A stretch of 64,000 nucleotides of DNA from Acanthococcus lagerstroemiae (Eukaryota > Arthropoda > Insecta > Hemiptera > Eriococcidae): positions 44,422,197-44,486,196 of the forward strand of contig CM063113.1 of assembly GCA_031841125.1 (NCBI GenBank). The letters are read 5' to 3'. Shown piece after piece: positions 10,391 to 23,592 of the stretch. The notes under the pieces are model-generated. The model saw nothing but the letters and a program-made list of their open reading frames with translations. It was not told the DNA's origin and did not search any database. The number at the start of each line of letters is the position of its first letter. The first letter of the stretch is position 1. The translations under genes and the position numbers were made by a program.

Positions 10391-13300
10391 AGGGTTAAAC
10401 CTGCATGTAGTTGAAGCCGGGAAATAGTACAGAACCTAGGTACATTATGGTACAGAGCCGCTGATAATAAAAAGTGTGAGGAAAAATAGGAGAGGCCTTT
10501 TCCCATTCGGGGGTCGGTATAGGATCGATACTTAACATTTTCATGTTTATATTTATGTATGAACCCACACACACCATCAAAAGGCTGTAAAATAAATAAT
10601 AAAAGGCTCGTACGTGCCTCTTTTTTCAATATCTCTGTATCCACCTTAAGTCAATACGATGGCTTTCTACAATCTCGATACGCATCCTTTTTTTGCGAAA
10701 ATTTAAGACCTATAACGGGATGTGCTAGATATGGTCGATGATTTCATCAGTAAAACCAACAGACTTTTAAAGTGAGTCTGTATATTGAGTGATGTTAAAA
10801 TAACATCCTCCGCCTATAGTCAACCAGCTGTACAACCTTCAGGACGCTGAGCCATACAATTTTCCTCAAACTGAGTGCCCCATGCCTGTATACAGTGCCT
10901 GTTTCTGTTTTGCTGATACCGATCATCGAACATAATACAATCTGCCAACACGAGGTTTTCAGGATATTTTAAAAATACCAGTCCTTTATTTGATCACCAG
11001 TCCCAAATCTGGATTCAAAATGTGAGGGAGATGTCTGATGAACAAGCTCTGTGTTGCAAAAAAAATCATTTCTCTATAGCACAGTTTGTCCTGGAGTGAA
11101 TTCCCGGAGCAAATGAGTGTGGTGGTAGCAGAGGGTGTGTCTTGACAAACTCGGGGGACGAATTAGATTGCGAAAAAAATCTGTAGGTTAAAGTTTGTCT
11201 TAAAGTGAATTGGGGGGGGGGGGGTATGGTTATGTTCTAAAGTGACACTCTTACTACTCAGTTCACTTTGTAGGTTGTCTCATTAGTACATAGCTACTAC
11301 ATACGAAAAAAATGTTCAATTCTATTAGGTTGTCATTTATAGAATGCGAGTCTTATCACGGCGGCAATCAGCTCTTACAGCTCTCTAATTTTACGTCACG
11401 TTAGTCGCCATCAAAAAATGAGCTTTTGTTACGGATGAGGACGAGAAAAAATGGATGATCGGTTACGTCATTTGATCAGCGGTAAATTTTGTAAATTTAA
11501 CAGTGACCATCGTCGCCCCGTCGCGTGCACGAGGATCCGTTTTCAAAGACAGCAACCTGATAGGGAATTACTTTCTGCACACAGCTCATTCACTCTGTAA
11601 ATTATGTGAATATATCACGCGCCTCATTAACCGTTTCGTGTTCCTTTTTTCCGTCACCCATCTTGTTGACCAAATTCAAATTTTTAAAATGCGAGGCGAG
11701 TTACGAGCGTTTGTAATCCTTCCGCTATACTGACTTTTCCCTGTGAACACGAAAATGCGAGAATGCGACCAATCAACCCGCCCAAGTCCGAAAGCCGATG
11801 GTTTCCAATTAAAGGAAATCACGCCCTTTCTTTCTCCATAAATTAGGATGGTTCTTATAGAATATACATTTTGTTCTCGTCAACCTACTCCGGGAAATTG
11901 TTTAAGATAATGTAATACAAAAGTTTCGGAAACTCTTCAGCCAAATCAGATAGGGGAGAGTGTTATACCTGGGACAGGGTTGTAACTCGGAACACTGTAG
12001 ATATTACAGCTTCCTGTGGTGAGAAAATTCATATGCAGCAACAACCCACAAGTTGGTGTCGTCTAAAACACATAATTTATTTACAGAACTTTCTTTCAAC
12101 AAAATTCGTTTTTTCTATTAGTTTTATGGTTATTTTAACAAGTGATTTTGAGCATACAAATATCACAACATTCCGATTCAATTTATTCTGGGTGGTGATT
12201 GAAGAGTTACGAATGAAGAGGGTGTAAGTGCCACAACCATCAAAATCGAGCTCTTCATTGGGATAGTTTCTGTCTATTAAATACACGCGAATGGAGTGGT
12301 AAAGATGTCAAAGCCGAATGTTTACATTTTGTAGTTCAAATTTCATCCGTCAGAGAGCGTTCTTACTAAAACGTAGGTTTCTAGCTAATACGAGTAACGT
12401 GCGATTTTCACCGTAATGAGTTGTACTATGTTGCACATTGTCGGAATCTACTTAGATTTTTTTCCTTACTCTTTTTACTGTTGTAAAAGTTAACTTCCTT
12501 TTTATTGGATTCACTGAAAAATTGAAATTTCTGGCATTACTACAATACAGCACTAATCAATAATCAATTTCTCATATTTTGGCATTATGTCACCCTAGGA
12601 GACTTTTGAATTAGGTCACTTTGGGAACCAACCGCTTCTTTAATCACTGGTAACGTTGGAATGGAAGGAGATAGGAATGAAGGGAAACCTACCTATTATA
12701 GCTTCCCTTTTGTACCACAAGACGGCGCATCTTTTGACAAAAGACTGCCTTCGGCCATTTTAGAAAAGAGCTCTTCATTTCCTCTCAAGCCGTGTGTACG
12801 ATATTATACTTATCACTTACTTAGAAAGCGCCTAAGTACACGCAAGTTGCTAGCAGCAGGGAGGTAATGAGGTACTTCCCATCCAGGAGTTGGGACAAAG
12901 TTGTCGAAAACGTCGACTTTACCACAATTCTTGCTCGACTATTTGGAAGTTTGACTTTCCGGGAGCATTCCACTCGAAAATTACGTACGCCCGCGGAACG
13001 ACGAGAGTGCGCCGATTTTAAAAATGTATAAAATAATTTTCGAGTTCCCGCCACGCGAATGTTTTAATTTCGCAGCCACTGCGACTATTAAATATTGAAC
13101 GGGCGGCACTGCGTAAATTTCGCTTCGCGACTCATTCGGGCGTTTTAGAGTCGCCGAGAAACCGGAGGCTGTTTTTATAAGCGCTGTCGGATGAGTGGTT
13201 TGGCGATGCCTATTCTCGACAGTATTTTCGAAAGGTGAAATTGCTCGAAAATTATGCCGAACGGCCGCAATGCAAATCGTTTCACCATGAGGTAAAATTA

Positions 13301-15700
13301 TCGACGAGATGCTCGAATACACTTTTGGGTCGGTGGGAAGTTGCTGTCCTGCGTTTTGCCTTTTCACTCTGTCCTGAAGTAAAGAAATACACTACTTAGA
13401 GAATGAGAGAATTAGTGCTGAGGAATTCTTTCACGGATATTTCATTAGCCTGATCGCGAGACAGTAACTGGAATTCGTTTCCTTTTATAGTCCTCACTAT
13501 CATCAGGATTCTTTTGACCTTCCTCTAGAAGAACTTGCACCTTCTCATAATGGAAGAGGTGAACACTAAGTTTTAAGAAAGCTTGCCTTCTGTGAACGCT
13601 ACTGAAATATTTTCGGTGGGGCACCCATTTATTCTATGTTAACCCTTTCCACAAAAAAAGGTTCTATTGCAAATTAATCGAATCGAGAAGTGATAACCTA
13701 GTGACCCATCATGAAGCAACACAGCGCAGCCTACAGTAATAAGGTGCTTGAGAGGACTTTTTTTGCAACTTTAAAGGCTATAATATATAAAACAGAATGG
13801 TGAATGAAGGGGTTATTTGAGGTACATATTATTCGGATCAGTCTAAGAAAGTTAGTTTCCGTGCATATTTGTGAAACTAAATTTTCTCAGATCTCAGTTT
13901 CAAAACAAGAATTTATTTTTAGACCAGAAAACGATTTTTTGAATGAAATATTCACATAAAAGTCCGGATGTAAATTCTATGCAAAATTTTTTTGGTCTCG
14001 TGGAGCACGAGTTAATAATTATTCAAAAAATCTCAAAGTTTCTCGCAGCTCTTCCTTCTGATGAGGAAACACTTCTGGAAGTTCAAAGTTCAAATTTTCA
14101 AAGATTTATTCGTTCCTCCGGGGGGAGCATATTTAATTTTAGAACAAAAATAAGATTCCCGTCGCTGAAATCTCCGAGGCGTCTTCATTCTCAATTGTAA
14201 TAGCTAGTAGGGAAAAAATTGTGTAGCAGTAGTTTTCCATGGGGAAATTCCCAGCGTTTTTCAAGGTTGCCCCCTCTTTCCCAAGATCGTCATCAAACAC
14301 GTTATTCGAAAAATCTAGTCAAGAGTATGACCAGAAAAACTGGTCGAATCCCATCGGCTAACTAGTCAAGAAATTCTACAGTAATTCGCGGGGTGGGGGG
14401 GGGGGAACTGATAGGTCTGCCCATGTTTGTTGACCACAACTCATTTTTTTTCTTAGTTTTTTTCCATAAGCTTTTGAGAAGGTATATTTAACAGGTTGAC
14501 AGTGAGAAACAATTTTCTTTCTCTAATCAATACGGTGAGGAAAATATTGTGACTTTTTTCGTATTTCTGGAAGTTTATTATGAGTGTGATTTTTTAGCAC
14601 GAAAAAGGAAGTCAGAAATCACGAAAAAAGAGACATTGAGCGGTTAATAACACTACTGAACAACTATTTTGCACTACGCCTTTCGAGAGGTGATTCTGAG
14701 GTATTTTTTAACGTTGAACACGATACTGTGACCCATTTTTCTCCATCGCGTCACAATTCGGAGTTCTGAACGACTGAAATTCGTTTCAATTTTGTTTTTG
14801 CAGTGGCATAAGCGGTACCACTGACTGAATATTATCAGTGTTATCAGACCATTATATAGAAAACAAACAGACGGAATTCACACCACTACACACAACAACA
14901 CGAATCAGTATGACCACATTCAGTTCCTAAACCTCTGTTTGAACACATTTAGTAGAATTTTTTATAGTTTTTGATCAGAAAAACTAGACGTGATAGAGAA
15001 AAACGGTCGACGGCACTGTATTCATCGTTGAAAAGTACTCAAGAATCACCTCCTTAAATGAGTTGTGCAAACAAAAAATTTCATTTTGTTCAGTAGAGTG
15101 CAATTATTCGTATTTCACGAGATATAAAATAAAGGGAACAGAAAAAATAATTCATGAACATTAAGAAAAACTTCTGAACGAAAAAATGAAAGAATCACGA
15201 AATAATAATACATTGAACGGAAAAAAATTACGAACGGAAAAACTAGGAAAAGTGAATGAACTAGCAATTTTCAAGGGAATTAAAAATAGACCAGTTTGGG
15301 TTTGTGTTAGTTTTGATAGTGGCGAAAATAATGGCTTTTTTAATGGCAGCCTATCAGTGCCCTCTGGAGACTTTCGATTAGCTAATTCTTTCATTCTATT
15401 GCATGCAATGGCATGGTAGTGACAATGAGCCTTCTTAATCGTGGGAGTTCGGTCAGTCTAAAGTTAAACTTTGCAATTCGGAATTTAGAAATTATAGCGG
15501 ATTACAGTGGGAGATGAATAACTGATGCTCCTGCAAGGGAAAGGCCACACAAGGTGGCAGCCATCTAGAGACCTTCGGATTTACACTGTCCTCTAGAGGC
15601 TTTGAATTTGCCAATCCTCCCGGGTGCCCTTGAAGTATTGGTGTCTCAAGTAAAGCATGTTTGTATAGATATTCATGTGGCAGATTATATATAAGACACT
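10391..15700. other. no gene recognised
   Basis: About 5.3 kb without a supported gene. It contains homopolymer G runs (near 11213 and 14394), slightly CpG-richer unique sequence at 12900-13370, and a short diverged repeat pair (around 15345 and 15560) sharing the words tggcagcc and ctctggaga/ctctagagg. Open frames at 10306-10644, 12821-13054, 12981-13367 and 13943-14200 have no motif and no exon-like borders. Confidence 0.4.
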
Positions 15701-15759
15701 CAACTTTTATAGGAATCGATTATATTTTGTGGTATACTAGGGGGCTTCGCGCCTCGTCC

Positions 15760-16300
15760 GACCACCACTGTCCTCAGTGTTTGTTCTAAAACTTTTGTTC
15801 CTGAGTTGAGATTTGCTTTGGGCTTTTTTGCTCCCCTTCTATCAGCGGTCCTAAATCTTCCACCATGAACCCCGTTCCATCGTTTCTTCATCTCGAGCCT
15901 CCTCCTCCACCACGACCCCCTCGTTCACCACGGTTGCTCTCCGCCTCCACGGTCACACTTCAACAGTCGCAGCCCTCGTCAGCCACGAACTCCTCCCCCA
16001 CAACGGCCATAATCTACCAAAGGCCTCAATGCCCACCCCATGGTCTTTTACCTCCGCAGCCCCCCCCCCAGTGAACCCTTCCCTCTCCCTTGGACTTCTT
16101 CCTCACCTCTACAATCATCGACCACCACAACCGACCTCCACCATCTGGGCCTTAATCTCTTTACATTACCCTCTCCCTCGCTCCATGACCTTCTGCGTCC
16201 ACAGCTTCTCCCCCATATGGTATCCTCCGTTCATCCATCCGATCATCACCTGGTCCTCCTGTTTTCTCCCGGAGGTGTTGTTGGTAGTGGCGGATTTTAC
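15760..16300. other. C-rich, strand-asymmetric tract
   Basis: The plus strand is strongly enriched in C and CT over about 540 bp in an otherwise AT-rich neighbourhood, with repeats of cctcc, ccacc and cccc. Plus-strand frames are proline-rich (for example EPPPPPRPPRSPRLL at 15895), but no domain, start context or splice frame supports a gene. It could be a decayed low-complexity coding exon, a retroelement leader, or a composition artefact of an old microsatellite. Confidence 0.4.
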
Positions 16301-16501
16301 TTTTTTAGTATATAGAGGGATAGGCCTTTTTATGTCTTAAAACTTGGAGATCTTTTATGTTAGAACAGATTATGTCCTTGAAAGTAGCTGATCTGCCCCT
16401 GCAATTTTTCTGATTTTTAGGTTGGCAACCCGCAGCGCGTTTTGCTTCTCCCGGAGGCGGTGGTGTGGCGGTGGATTTTACTTTTTCGTACAGAGAGATA
16501 G
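16258..16501 (+). repeat. diverged direct repeat pair
   Basis: Two copies of about 60 bp at 16258-16322 and 16444-16501 share ctcccggagg, then gtggcgg or ggtggcggtgg, gattttacttttt and agagagatag. The spacer between them differs. This is probably a partial tandem duplication or two ends of a small repeat in direct orientation. Confidence 0.55.
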
Positions 16502-16559
16502 AATTCGTATTATGGGGGGGGGGAGGAGTTGAAAACTTCATCCGAGCTGAAACATGTTA

Positions 16560-17754
16560 GGAAAACTGATGTACATATTAAATGAATTTATTTATTATTC
16601 CTGGTTAAATAATTATTTTTGAATGACCAAGTATTTTTGATGAATTATTGATCATTTTCTATTAATCGATTATTTTTCGCATTATTGATTATTTAATATT
16701 AGAAAAATTATCATTATTTGGCCTGAATTCCCGTTTGGAGGCGTGTAAGGAGGTCAATTACCAAAATTAATCTCAAAATGGCATCAGCGATCTTGAGAAT
16801 CTAGAAATAAACACCAACCTAAAAGTCCATTTGTTTAACTTTTCTTCCCCATTATGAAACTCCCACCATGAGTCATGCATGAAAACCAGGATCGTTGAGT
16901 GAAATAGTTTTATATTTGAAGTACAGCGGATTCCGGTTAAAAGGGGCAGTAAATAATCGGGGCAGCCGCTTTTTGTTGGTATAACTGGTGAATCCCCAAG
17001 ACCGATGTGTATATATGTGTAAATAAGCCACTTATTGAAGATAAGCCGCCGGTTAATCAGAATAGTTTACGTCCCCCGAAGTGCTTCAAAGTCATGCTGC
17101 GAATACATTTCTTTGCAATTCAAAAAACAAGGCAAACTTTGCTAGTTTCGCATGCCGTTAGTAATTTTTTGTGTACCAACAATTTTTTCTTAATTCTAAG
17201 CATATGCGCCTCTTTATTTACAAAATTAGTTCTTTATATTTCAGATAAATCTCATTTTACGAAGTTCATTTTCCCCTCCTTTCACAGAGTCATATATGAA
17301 ATCATATTTTTCAAATTTGCGTTTGAAAAGTGACATTTCGGCTACTTGAAACTGCTGCTTCTTATAGGGACAAAAGGGCGATCTCCGATGTGTCTTTACT
17401 GAGCGGAATCCACGATATTATATCCAGATCCCCTGTCTCAAATTTGGGTCCAAATATTCTTAGCGTTCCTATATAGGAAAAAATGTTTTGTTAAAAAAGT
17501 AAGTACCCCATGAGGAGAGCTCGTGGGACATGTTCTCCTTATCCGAGCTGAAATTTTCATGGAGAGTACCCGTTTTCGTGCATTCCGGAAGGATCTGAGA
17601 GAGATGGTTAAAAAGAAGTCCGATTATTGCAAGAAAGGACATTATTACATGGATATGTCGTCCAAACGACCGCGTTGACTCTAGTTGTCCACTCTCGGCA
17701 TCACTGGGCATTCTTCCTGTCGGCCGGTCAAATCATGATGAAACGAATGACCGC
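16560..17754. other. AT-rich DNA, no gene recognised
   Basis: Very AT-rich (16560-16720 consists mainly of A, T and the word attatt). No exon, RNA gene or terminal repeat was recognised. Frames at 17007-17333 and 17469-17711 lack motifs. Confidence 0.4.
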
Positions 17755-17878
17755 ATGAAGAGGAATACATAACTACATCAGGATGGTAACGTTCTTTTGC
17801 GGAGCGTTTTTTTGCTGAACGTTTCTTCTTTCACGTGGGAGCCATTAGAAATATCCATGTCATTAAGGACCCGAATAT
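17755..17878. repeat. fragment similar to the end of the Mutator-like element
   Basis: The words aagaggaatac, aactacatca, atggtaacgtt, gcggagcg and tttcacgtgg occur here in the same order as at 28808-28915, next to the MULE transposase. It is probably a second, decayed copy of that element's terminal region. It ends within a few bases of the first foldback element. Confidence 0.5.
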
Positions 17879-18549
17879 ACCGGGTGTTCCACAAAAGTTA
17901 CCCCCCCCCCATTTTCCCGCGAACCGATCGGCGGACCTTTGCCGGACAAATTGCCATCTTCCTGCGGTAAGGTCTAGTTTCTCCAGGGCTTGAAAAATTT
18001 TCTCCTCAATTTATGGGGGGTTGTAACGTGCCACCAACTTCGGAATCTTAAATGGAAAGGTATGCCTTTATGCACATCGCTGGAAAGGGCATATCCTGCA
18101 AAATACGAATCTGTGAAAAAAATTTAAATTTCAAAATTCATAAATTTTGGGGGCAAGGGGCCTAAAGATGACCAAAATCCATCAAAACTCAAAGTGTCAT
18201 AATCTAGCAAACAAACGATTGAAAGAGGGGTTTTCGAGGTAACGGATTCCGAATACACGATTTAACCCGGTTAGGGCTTTAAAATCCAAATTTTCGGCCT
18301 AAAATTGTTTTCATATTCACAAATTTTTAACTTTCTGAATGCAGATTATTAAAGTGGCTTCACGCACATCGTTGAATAAGGAACTTCCTCCAGAGTATGA
18401 ATCCATGAAAACAAAAAATCAAAATCCATCAAATTTGGGGGTAAGGGGCCTAGAGATGACCAAAATCCGTCCAAAATTGAAGTATCATGACCTAGCAAAC
18501 AGACTATCGAAAAAGGGGTTTTCGAGGTCACTGATTCCGAATGTCACAC

Positions 18550-19155
18550 GGAAACATCTCCGTTGATTTTTAAGGAATTTCACCAGAATTTTATTGGGAA
18601 AAAATTCCAAGAATTTCCAAAGAATTTTTTTGGAAACGTCGGGGGAAATATTGGATGATTTTTAAGGAATTTCATCGGAAATTGTTGGAAAAAATTCCGA
18701 TAACGTCCGAAGAATCTCATCAGAAATCTTCAGAAAAAATTACGAATGATTTTCAATAAATTTCATTAAAATTCTTCAAGAAAATTTTTCGATAATTTTT
18801 GAAGTATTTCTGGGGAATACTCGGGAAAAATCTCTGATAATTTTTAAAGAATTTCATTGGAACTCGGGAAGAATCTCCGATAAATTTTAAGGAATTTTAT
18901 CGGAAATTGTTGAAAATATTCCAATAATTTCCAAAGAATTTCTTCGTAAACGTTGGGGAAAATCTCCAATAAATTTTAAGGAATTTTATGGGAACTCGGG
19001 AAAAATCTCCGATAAATTTTAAGGAATTTTATCGGAAACTGTTGTAAACTAATTCCGATAATTTCCGAAGAATCTCATCGGAAATCTTTAGGAAAAATTT
19101 CCAATGATTTCCAAAGAAATTTCATTAAACTCTTCGAGAATATTTTCCGATAATT
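18550..19155 (+). repeat. 47-bp satellite, left arm
   Basis: Tandem degenerate units of 46-47 bp alternate ggaaaaa-ttccga(t/a), gaatttcatcgg and aaat(t/c)tt. Counting from ggaaaaatctcc near 18550 to the next ggaaaaaattcc gives 47 bp, then 46 bp. The arm reads in the opposite direction to the array at 19190-20035. Confidence 0.8.
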
Positions 19156-19189
19156 TTTGAATTATTAAACCATTGGAGTATTCCCCCGA

Positions 19190-20035
19190 ATATTTCCTAT
19201 GACAAGCTTAAAAAATTATCGGAAAAACTTCCTCGAAGAATTTTGATGAAACTTTTTTGGAAATCATTGGAAATTTTTCTGAAGATTTCCGATGAGATTT
19301 TATGGACATTATCGGAAATTTTCCAAAGATTTCCGATGAAATTCCTTAAAAATTATCGGAGATTTTTCCCGACTTCCGATAAAATTTCTTAAAAATCGTC
19401 GCAGACTTTTGCAACAATTTCCGATGAAATTCCTTAAAATTTATGGGAGATTTTTCCCGAGTCCCGAAAAAATTTCTTAAAAATTATCGGAGATTTTTCT
19501 TGAGTAAGTTCTCAGAAATACTTCAAAAAGTATCGAAAAATTTTCTTGAAGAATTTTAATGAAACTTTTTTGGAAATCATTGGAAATTTTTCTAAAGATT
19601 TCCGATGAAATTCCTTAATAATCATATCCAAGATTTTTCCCGTTTCCAAAAAAATTCTTTACAATTTATCGGAGACTTTCCCGAGTTCCGATAAAATTCT
19701 TTAAAAATGATCAAAGATATTTCCCGAGTTCCGATGAATTTTTTTTTTTTAAATAATTATAGGAGATTTTCCTACCATTTCTGATGAAATTCCTTAAAAT
19801 TTATCTGAGATTTTTCTCGAGTTCCGATGAAATTCCGTAAAATTCATCGGAGATTTTCCCCGACGTTTCCGTAGAAATTCTTTGGAAATTATTGGAATTT
19901 TATTCCAACAATACCGATGAAATTCCTTAAAAATCATCCGAGACTTTCCCCGAAGTTTCCGAAGAAGTGCTCCGGAGATTATCGAACATTTGTCCTGACG
20001 AGTTTCGATAAAATTCTTCAAAAACCAAAGTTTTC
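19190..20035 (-). repeat. 47-bp satellite, right arm (inverted)
   Basis: Same unit as the left arm but reverse-complemented: recurring ccgatgaaattcctta, aaattatcggagattttt and ccgaagtttcc. The arm is longer than its partner (about 850 versus 600 bp), so the palindrome is imperfect and has expanded or contracted unequally. Confidence 0.8.
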
Positions 20036-20333
20036 CCCCGAATCGTTCTGTTGTCCGTAGCACTTACCCCCAAAATTGATGAATTTTGAAATTTTTCTCA
20101 TGGATTCGTATTTTGCAGGATATGCTCTTTCCAGCAATGTGCAAAAAGGCATATCTTTCCATTTAGGATTCCAAAGTTGGTGGCACGTTACAGTCCCCCA
20201 TAAATTGGGGAGAAAAATTTTCAAGTTCTAGAGAAACTAGACCTTATCGCAGGAAGATGGCGATTTGTCCGGCAAAGATCCGCCAATCGGTTCGGGGAAA
20301 AATGGGGGGGGGGAACTTTCGTGGAACACCCTG

Positions 20334-20550
20334 TATATATGTATTATGTACGCACATAGGTATACTAATCAATGGGGTGAATATTTTTCCCATTCAAATT
20401 CGATTTTGTTGTATTCAGTTTCTCAAAATGACTCGTTTTCGCCAACAACCAAACCCTCTGTTCCACTCTATTCGTCTGGCTTAGGAAAAATAACAAAGAA
20501 CCATTCCATGCCATTTAATTCCCAGCATTTCTCCTTTATGTTCCATTTTC

Positions 20551-20593
<43 letters not shown>

Positions 20594-23592
20594 TGAATGG
20601 AACAGGACGGAATGCCTACTTCTGATAACAGTTGGATGCTAAATGAATCACTTTCTGTCCTGTGTCGTCTTACGTAGCCGTCGTTGGAGTGGGGGAATAA
20701 CTCTCTAATAATTGTTCGTCTGTAAAACAAGGAGAACAGTGATGACTGGACTGACTATGAGCTGGAAAATCTACTTCTTCTGCCAATTCTTTAGGCAGCA
20801 AGCTGATTATTGTGGATGGCGTTGCTGTGTGTGCTTCTGCTTCAAATACGTTTCCACCAAGATGGTATTTTTGAAGTTGGAGGGAGCGTTTTGAACCTCT
20901 AGCCCCTTGCATAGCTACAATCGTGCTTAGGATATTACAAATCGTTAAAAAATTAATGAGTTAGAAAAATTATTATCATACTTCTGTTGGTATTTGTTCA
21001 TTATCCTATTTTTCAACATCAATAGGATTGGCTTGAAATTTCAGATTTTTTCTGCCCCCCTTTCCGCCACCAGATCCATCTTAACAGAAATCATCTAGTG
21101 AACACTGTGGGGAAAAGGGAGTATATCATTCGTGTATATTCTGAAATGTTCTTCTTACATGTCAGTATTATTTCTCGAATCCCCTCCACTGAGTGAAAAA
21201 GAGAGTGAAGTTGAGTTCATTCAGTTGTCTCTAGTGCTTAACGTCACCGCAAATATTACGGAAGCGAAGCTGTTCGTATTCTCGTTTAGCTGCGCCTCCA
21301 AAAATGCAAATTGTTTCGTCGAAATTCCTCGGCCGGTTGTACTACGCATGAACGCGTGCCAGGTTTTTTTCAGTTTTAATTTTTATTTCTAGGCTCGTTG
21401 GCGCCACACGCCGAACTGATAGCCAGAGTAAAAACTGGATTTAAGTATAAAAAATTTGTTCGGCATAGAAAAAAAGTTCTTGTAACATACTTTCTATTCT
21501 GTATATTTAACAACGATACAAATAAAGCAAATTTTAAATTTCCTCACCCGAATTCCATATTTAACAACGATACAAATAAAGCAGAATTAAAATTCCTTCA
21601 CCCGAATTTTCCGATCCTCGTAAATCATCGAAAGCTCGTAAATTTTCCGCATAGATTCCGCAGGGTGTCTGCAGACATACGTAGGCAATATGACCTTGTT
21701 AATAATTCGTTGAAATTACACCCTGGCAAGGCGACAGAAAGAGGGAGACAGCAAGAGAGGACGAAAAAAAAACCTTATGAGTTTACTCCGAATAAATATT
21801 TACACAATAGGATGTCTTACAAATATTTGCTCATTCTGAAGTTCGCGAGTGGGCTGAAAGAAATAAAGGGACAGAGCGAGAGAAAGAAAGAATAAACAAA
21901 ACGAAAATATTCGTCGAATATGCTCCATCTACATATCGAAGGAACGTGCTCGGAAATTTAACGAATTTCGAGACAAGTACGAGGGTATCTCGTGCAATTT
22001 GGCTAATATATTCGAATTATTTAAATCAGATCGAAGTACACACGAGTGAGAAGAATATTCGTGATTGAATTAGTAAGTCTTCGGTAATTGATGGATGCAC
22101 ACATCGGAGTGGCATTCTGTGTTGGTGGTTAAGAGTGAACGTATTATGGTTGGCTGCAGCGAAGAAGTAACTAATTTGGTTTTCAGACCAAAACGTTAAG
22201 TAATCAGAAATAGAAAATATAGTGACTTTCGCGCGCTGCTCTTCTGCAAGACTGCAAGAAACTGTCACCATGTAATTAATGAAAATATTACTTGCTGCCG
22301 GTCGCTACGAACTCACAGTTGGATTCAAGTCAGGGCTTCCAGACATATTAATTCCCACGCCACTAAGTTTTAGGAAGGAAGAAAGTGAGAAAAAAGTGAC
22401 GTTATTTTGTGAAGAAATGTAACCAAAACGCTAGTGAAAACACACGACAAATTATGCTAATGAATGACCAAGCATATTATGTAGTGTGATATAATCTTTC
22501 ATTTGATTTTAGTGGCACTTGCTCACTTGTTCTGTCACGACGCTCGCATTTAAAATAATTTATCAGTACTGTTTCTTTTTACGTAATTCTCCATATCTGT
22601 GTTGATGAGTAGGTATTACGGATGGAGGACGGGAAGGGGGCAAGAATCAGTCCCCTCTGTATTTATCGACATTTCTTTCTTTGAGTTGAAACAGAACTGG
22701 GGAGTGTATACCACTTTAAGAATATCAAAGTTTATTATTGTATTTCAGTTATCGATATTACGATTGGATAGCTGATGTAGTTCAAGAAAAGATACCTTGT
22801 GTCAAGAAAGTAACTTTTTTTATGAAGATCGAATTTATCAAATTTTTGATTTGAATACAACTTGGTTACATTATCAGGCAATCTTCTGAGCCATGAGCGG
22901 GCTATATAGAGTAATACCATATATTGAAAAAAAAAAAAAGTGGTGAGAACGTTTAACCAAATTCTTAATGTAAATGCGTCGGAAAATCGTCAAAATATCG
23001 GGTTTTCGAATCATAATATTTCTTCTGAATTTCGATCCAGCATTGATTTAGTCGCCAAAATTTAAATTTCAGACTTTAAATAAGCAAAGTTAGGTTGAGA
23101 AAATAATCAGCGTATCGGGAGGGGGGGATATTGATTTACAACCCGATTGATCGAGTTTCTCACTTGAGGCAGGGTTTTGGAGATACGCATGTACCACATT
23201 TGGGATTTGAAGTAAAATTGTATTCGACTCTGACCGTTTGAAACCCACAAAAATGCTTCACCTAGGATGTTGCTCTCCTGTTTGCTTTAGTTTTGGCCTT
23301 TTTGTGTGCTGAAGCTTTGTGACCCTCTTTTTCATTAATCGGAAATATTTCACTAAATTTTTGATTCAATCTTAATTCGTTTCGAAAGTATAAAATTTGG
23401 ATTTTGAGGAACGAATGCGGTCGGGCGCTAAATCTGATGAGATACTTGGAACTAGCGACCAAAAAACTCTCGTTATGTTGATAATTTTTTTCAACTTTCC
23501 AGTCAGTTTACCCCTCTCTTAGGTATGAAGTTATGAATTTTATAAACTATGTCGGGTGAGTCAAAAACCTCTAATGGCTGTATCGCTAATGA
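20334..23592. other. no gene recognised; simple repeats
   Basis: Contains a long A run (about 38 bp, 20554-20591), a 54-bp tandem duplication (21502-21609) and no recognisable gene. The frame at 21398-21895 spans the tandem duplication and has no motif. Confidence 0.45.
21502..21609 (+). repeat. 54-bp tandem duplication
   Basis: Two adjacent copies with a 54-bp period share atttaacaacgatacaaata, aagca, aaatt and cctt/tcacccgaatt. The few mismatches suggest a fairly recent local duplication. Confidence 0.85.

Larger units (their letters stand above)
17880..20333. mobile_element. foldback element, family A, copy 1
   Basis: The ends match in inverted orientation: CCGGGTGTTCCACAAAAGTT at 17880 and its near complement ending CACCCTG at 20333, flanked by TATA on both sides (17876-17879 and 20334-20337). 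The terminal inverted repeat runs about 200-270 bp inward (words ttcctgcggtaaggtctag, gaatcttaaatgg, ggcatatcctgc). Between the ends lie two diverged direct units of about 290 bp (starting near 18073 and 18363), then two opposed arrays of an approximately 47-bp satellite (left about 18550-19155, right about 19190-20035) joined by a short asymmetric centre. No transposase is encoded. This is a non-autonomous, giant-palindrome element; the TA/TATA duplication suggests mobilisation by a TA-targeting transposase, which is an inference. Confidence 0.85.

Noticed and set aside
12661..13367. CpG-richer stretch with several open frames, considered as host exons
   Set aside because: No paired splice sites giving a continuous frame and no recognisable protein motif.
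20265..20642. 125-residue plus-strand frame
   Set aside because: It runs from the end of the foldback element through a long A run (polylysine translation); not a gene.
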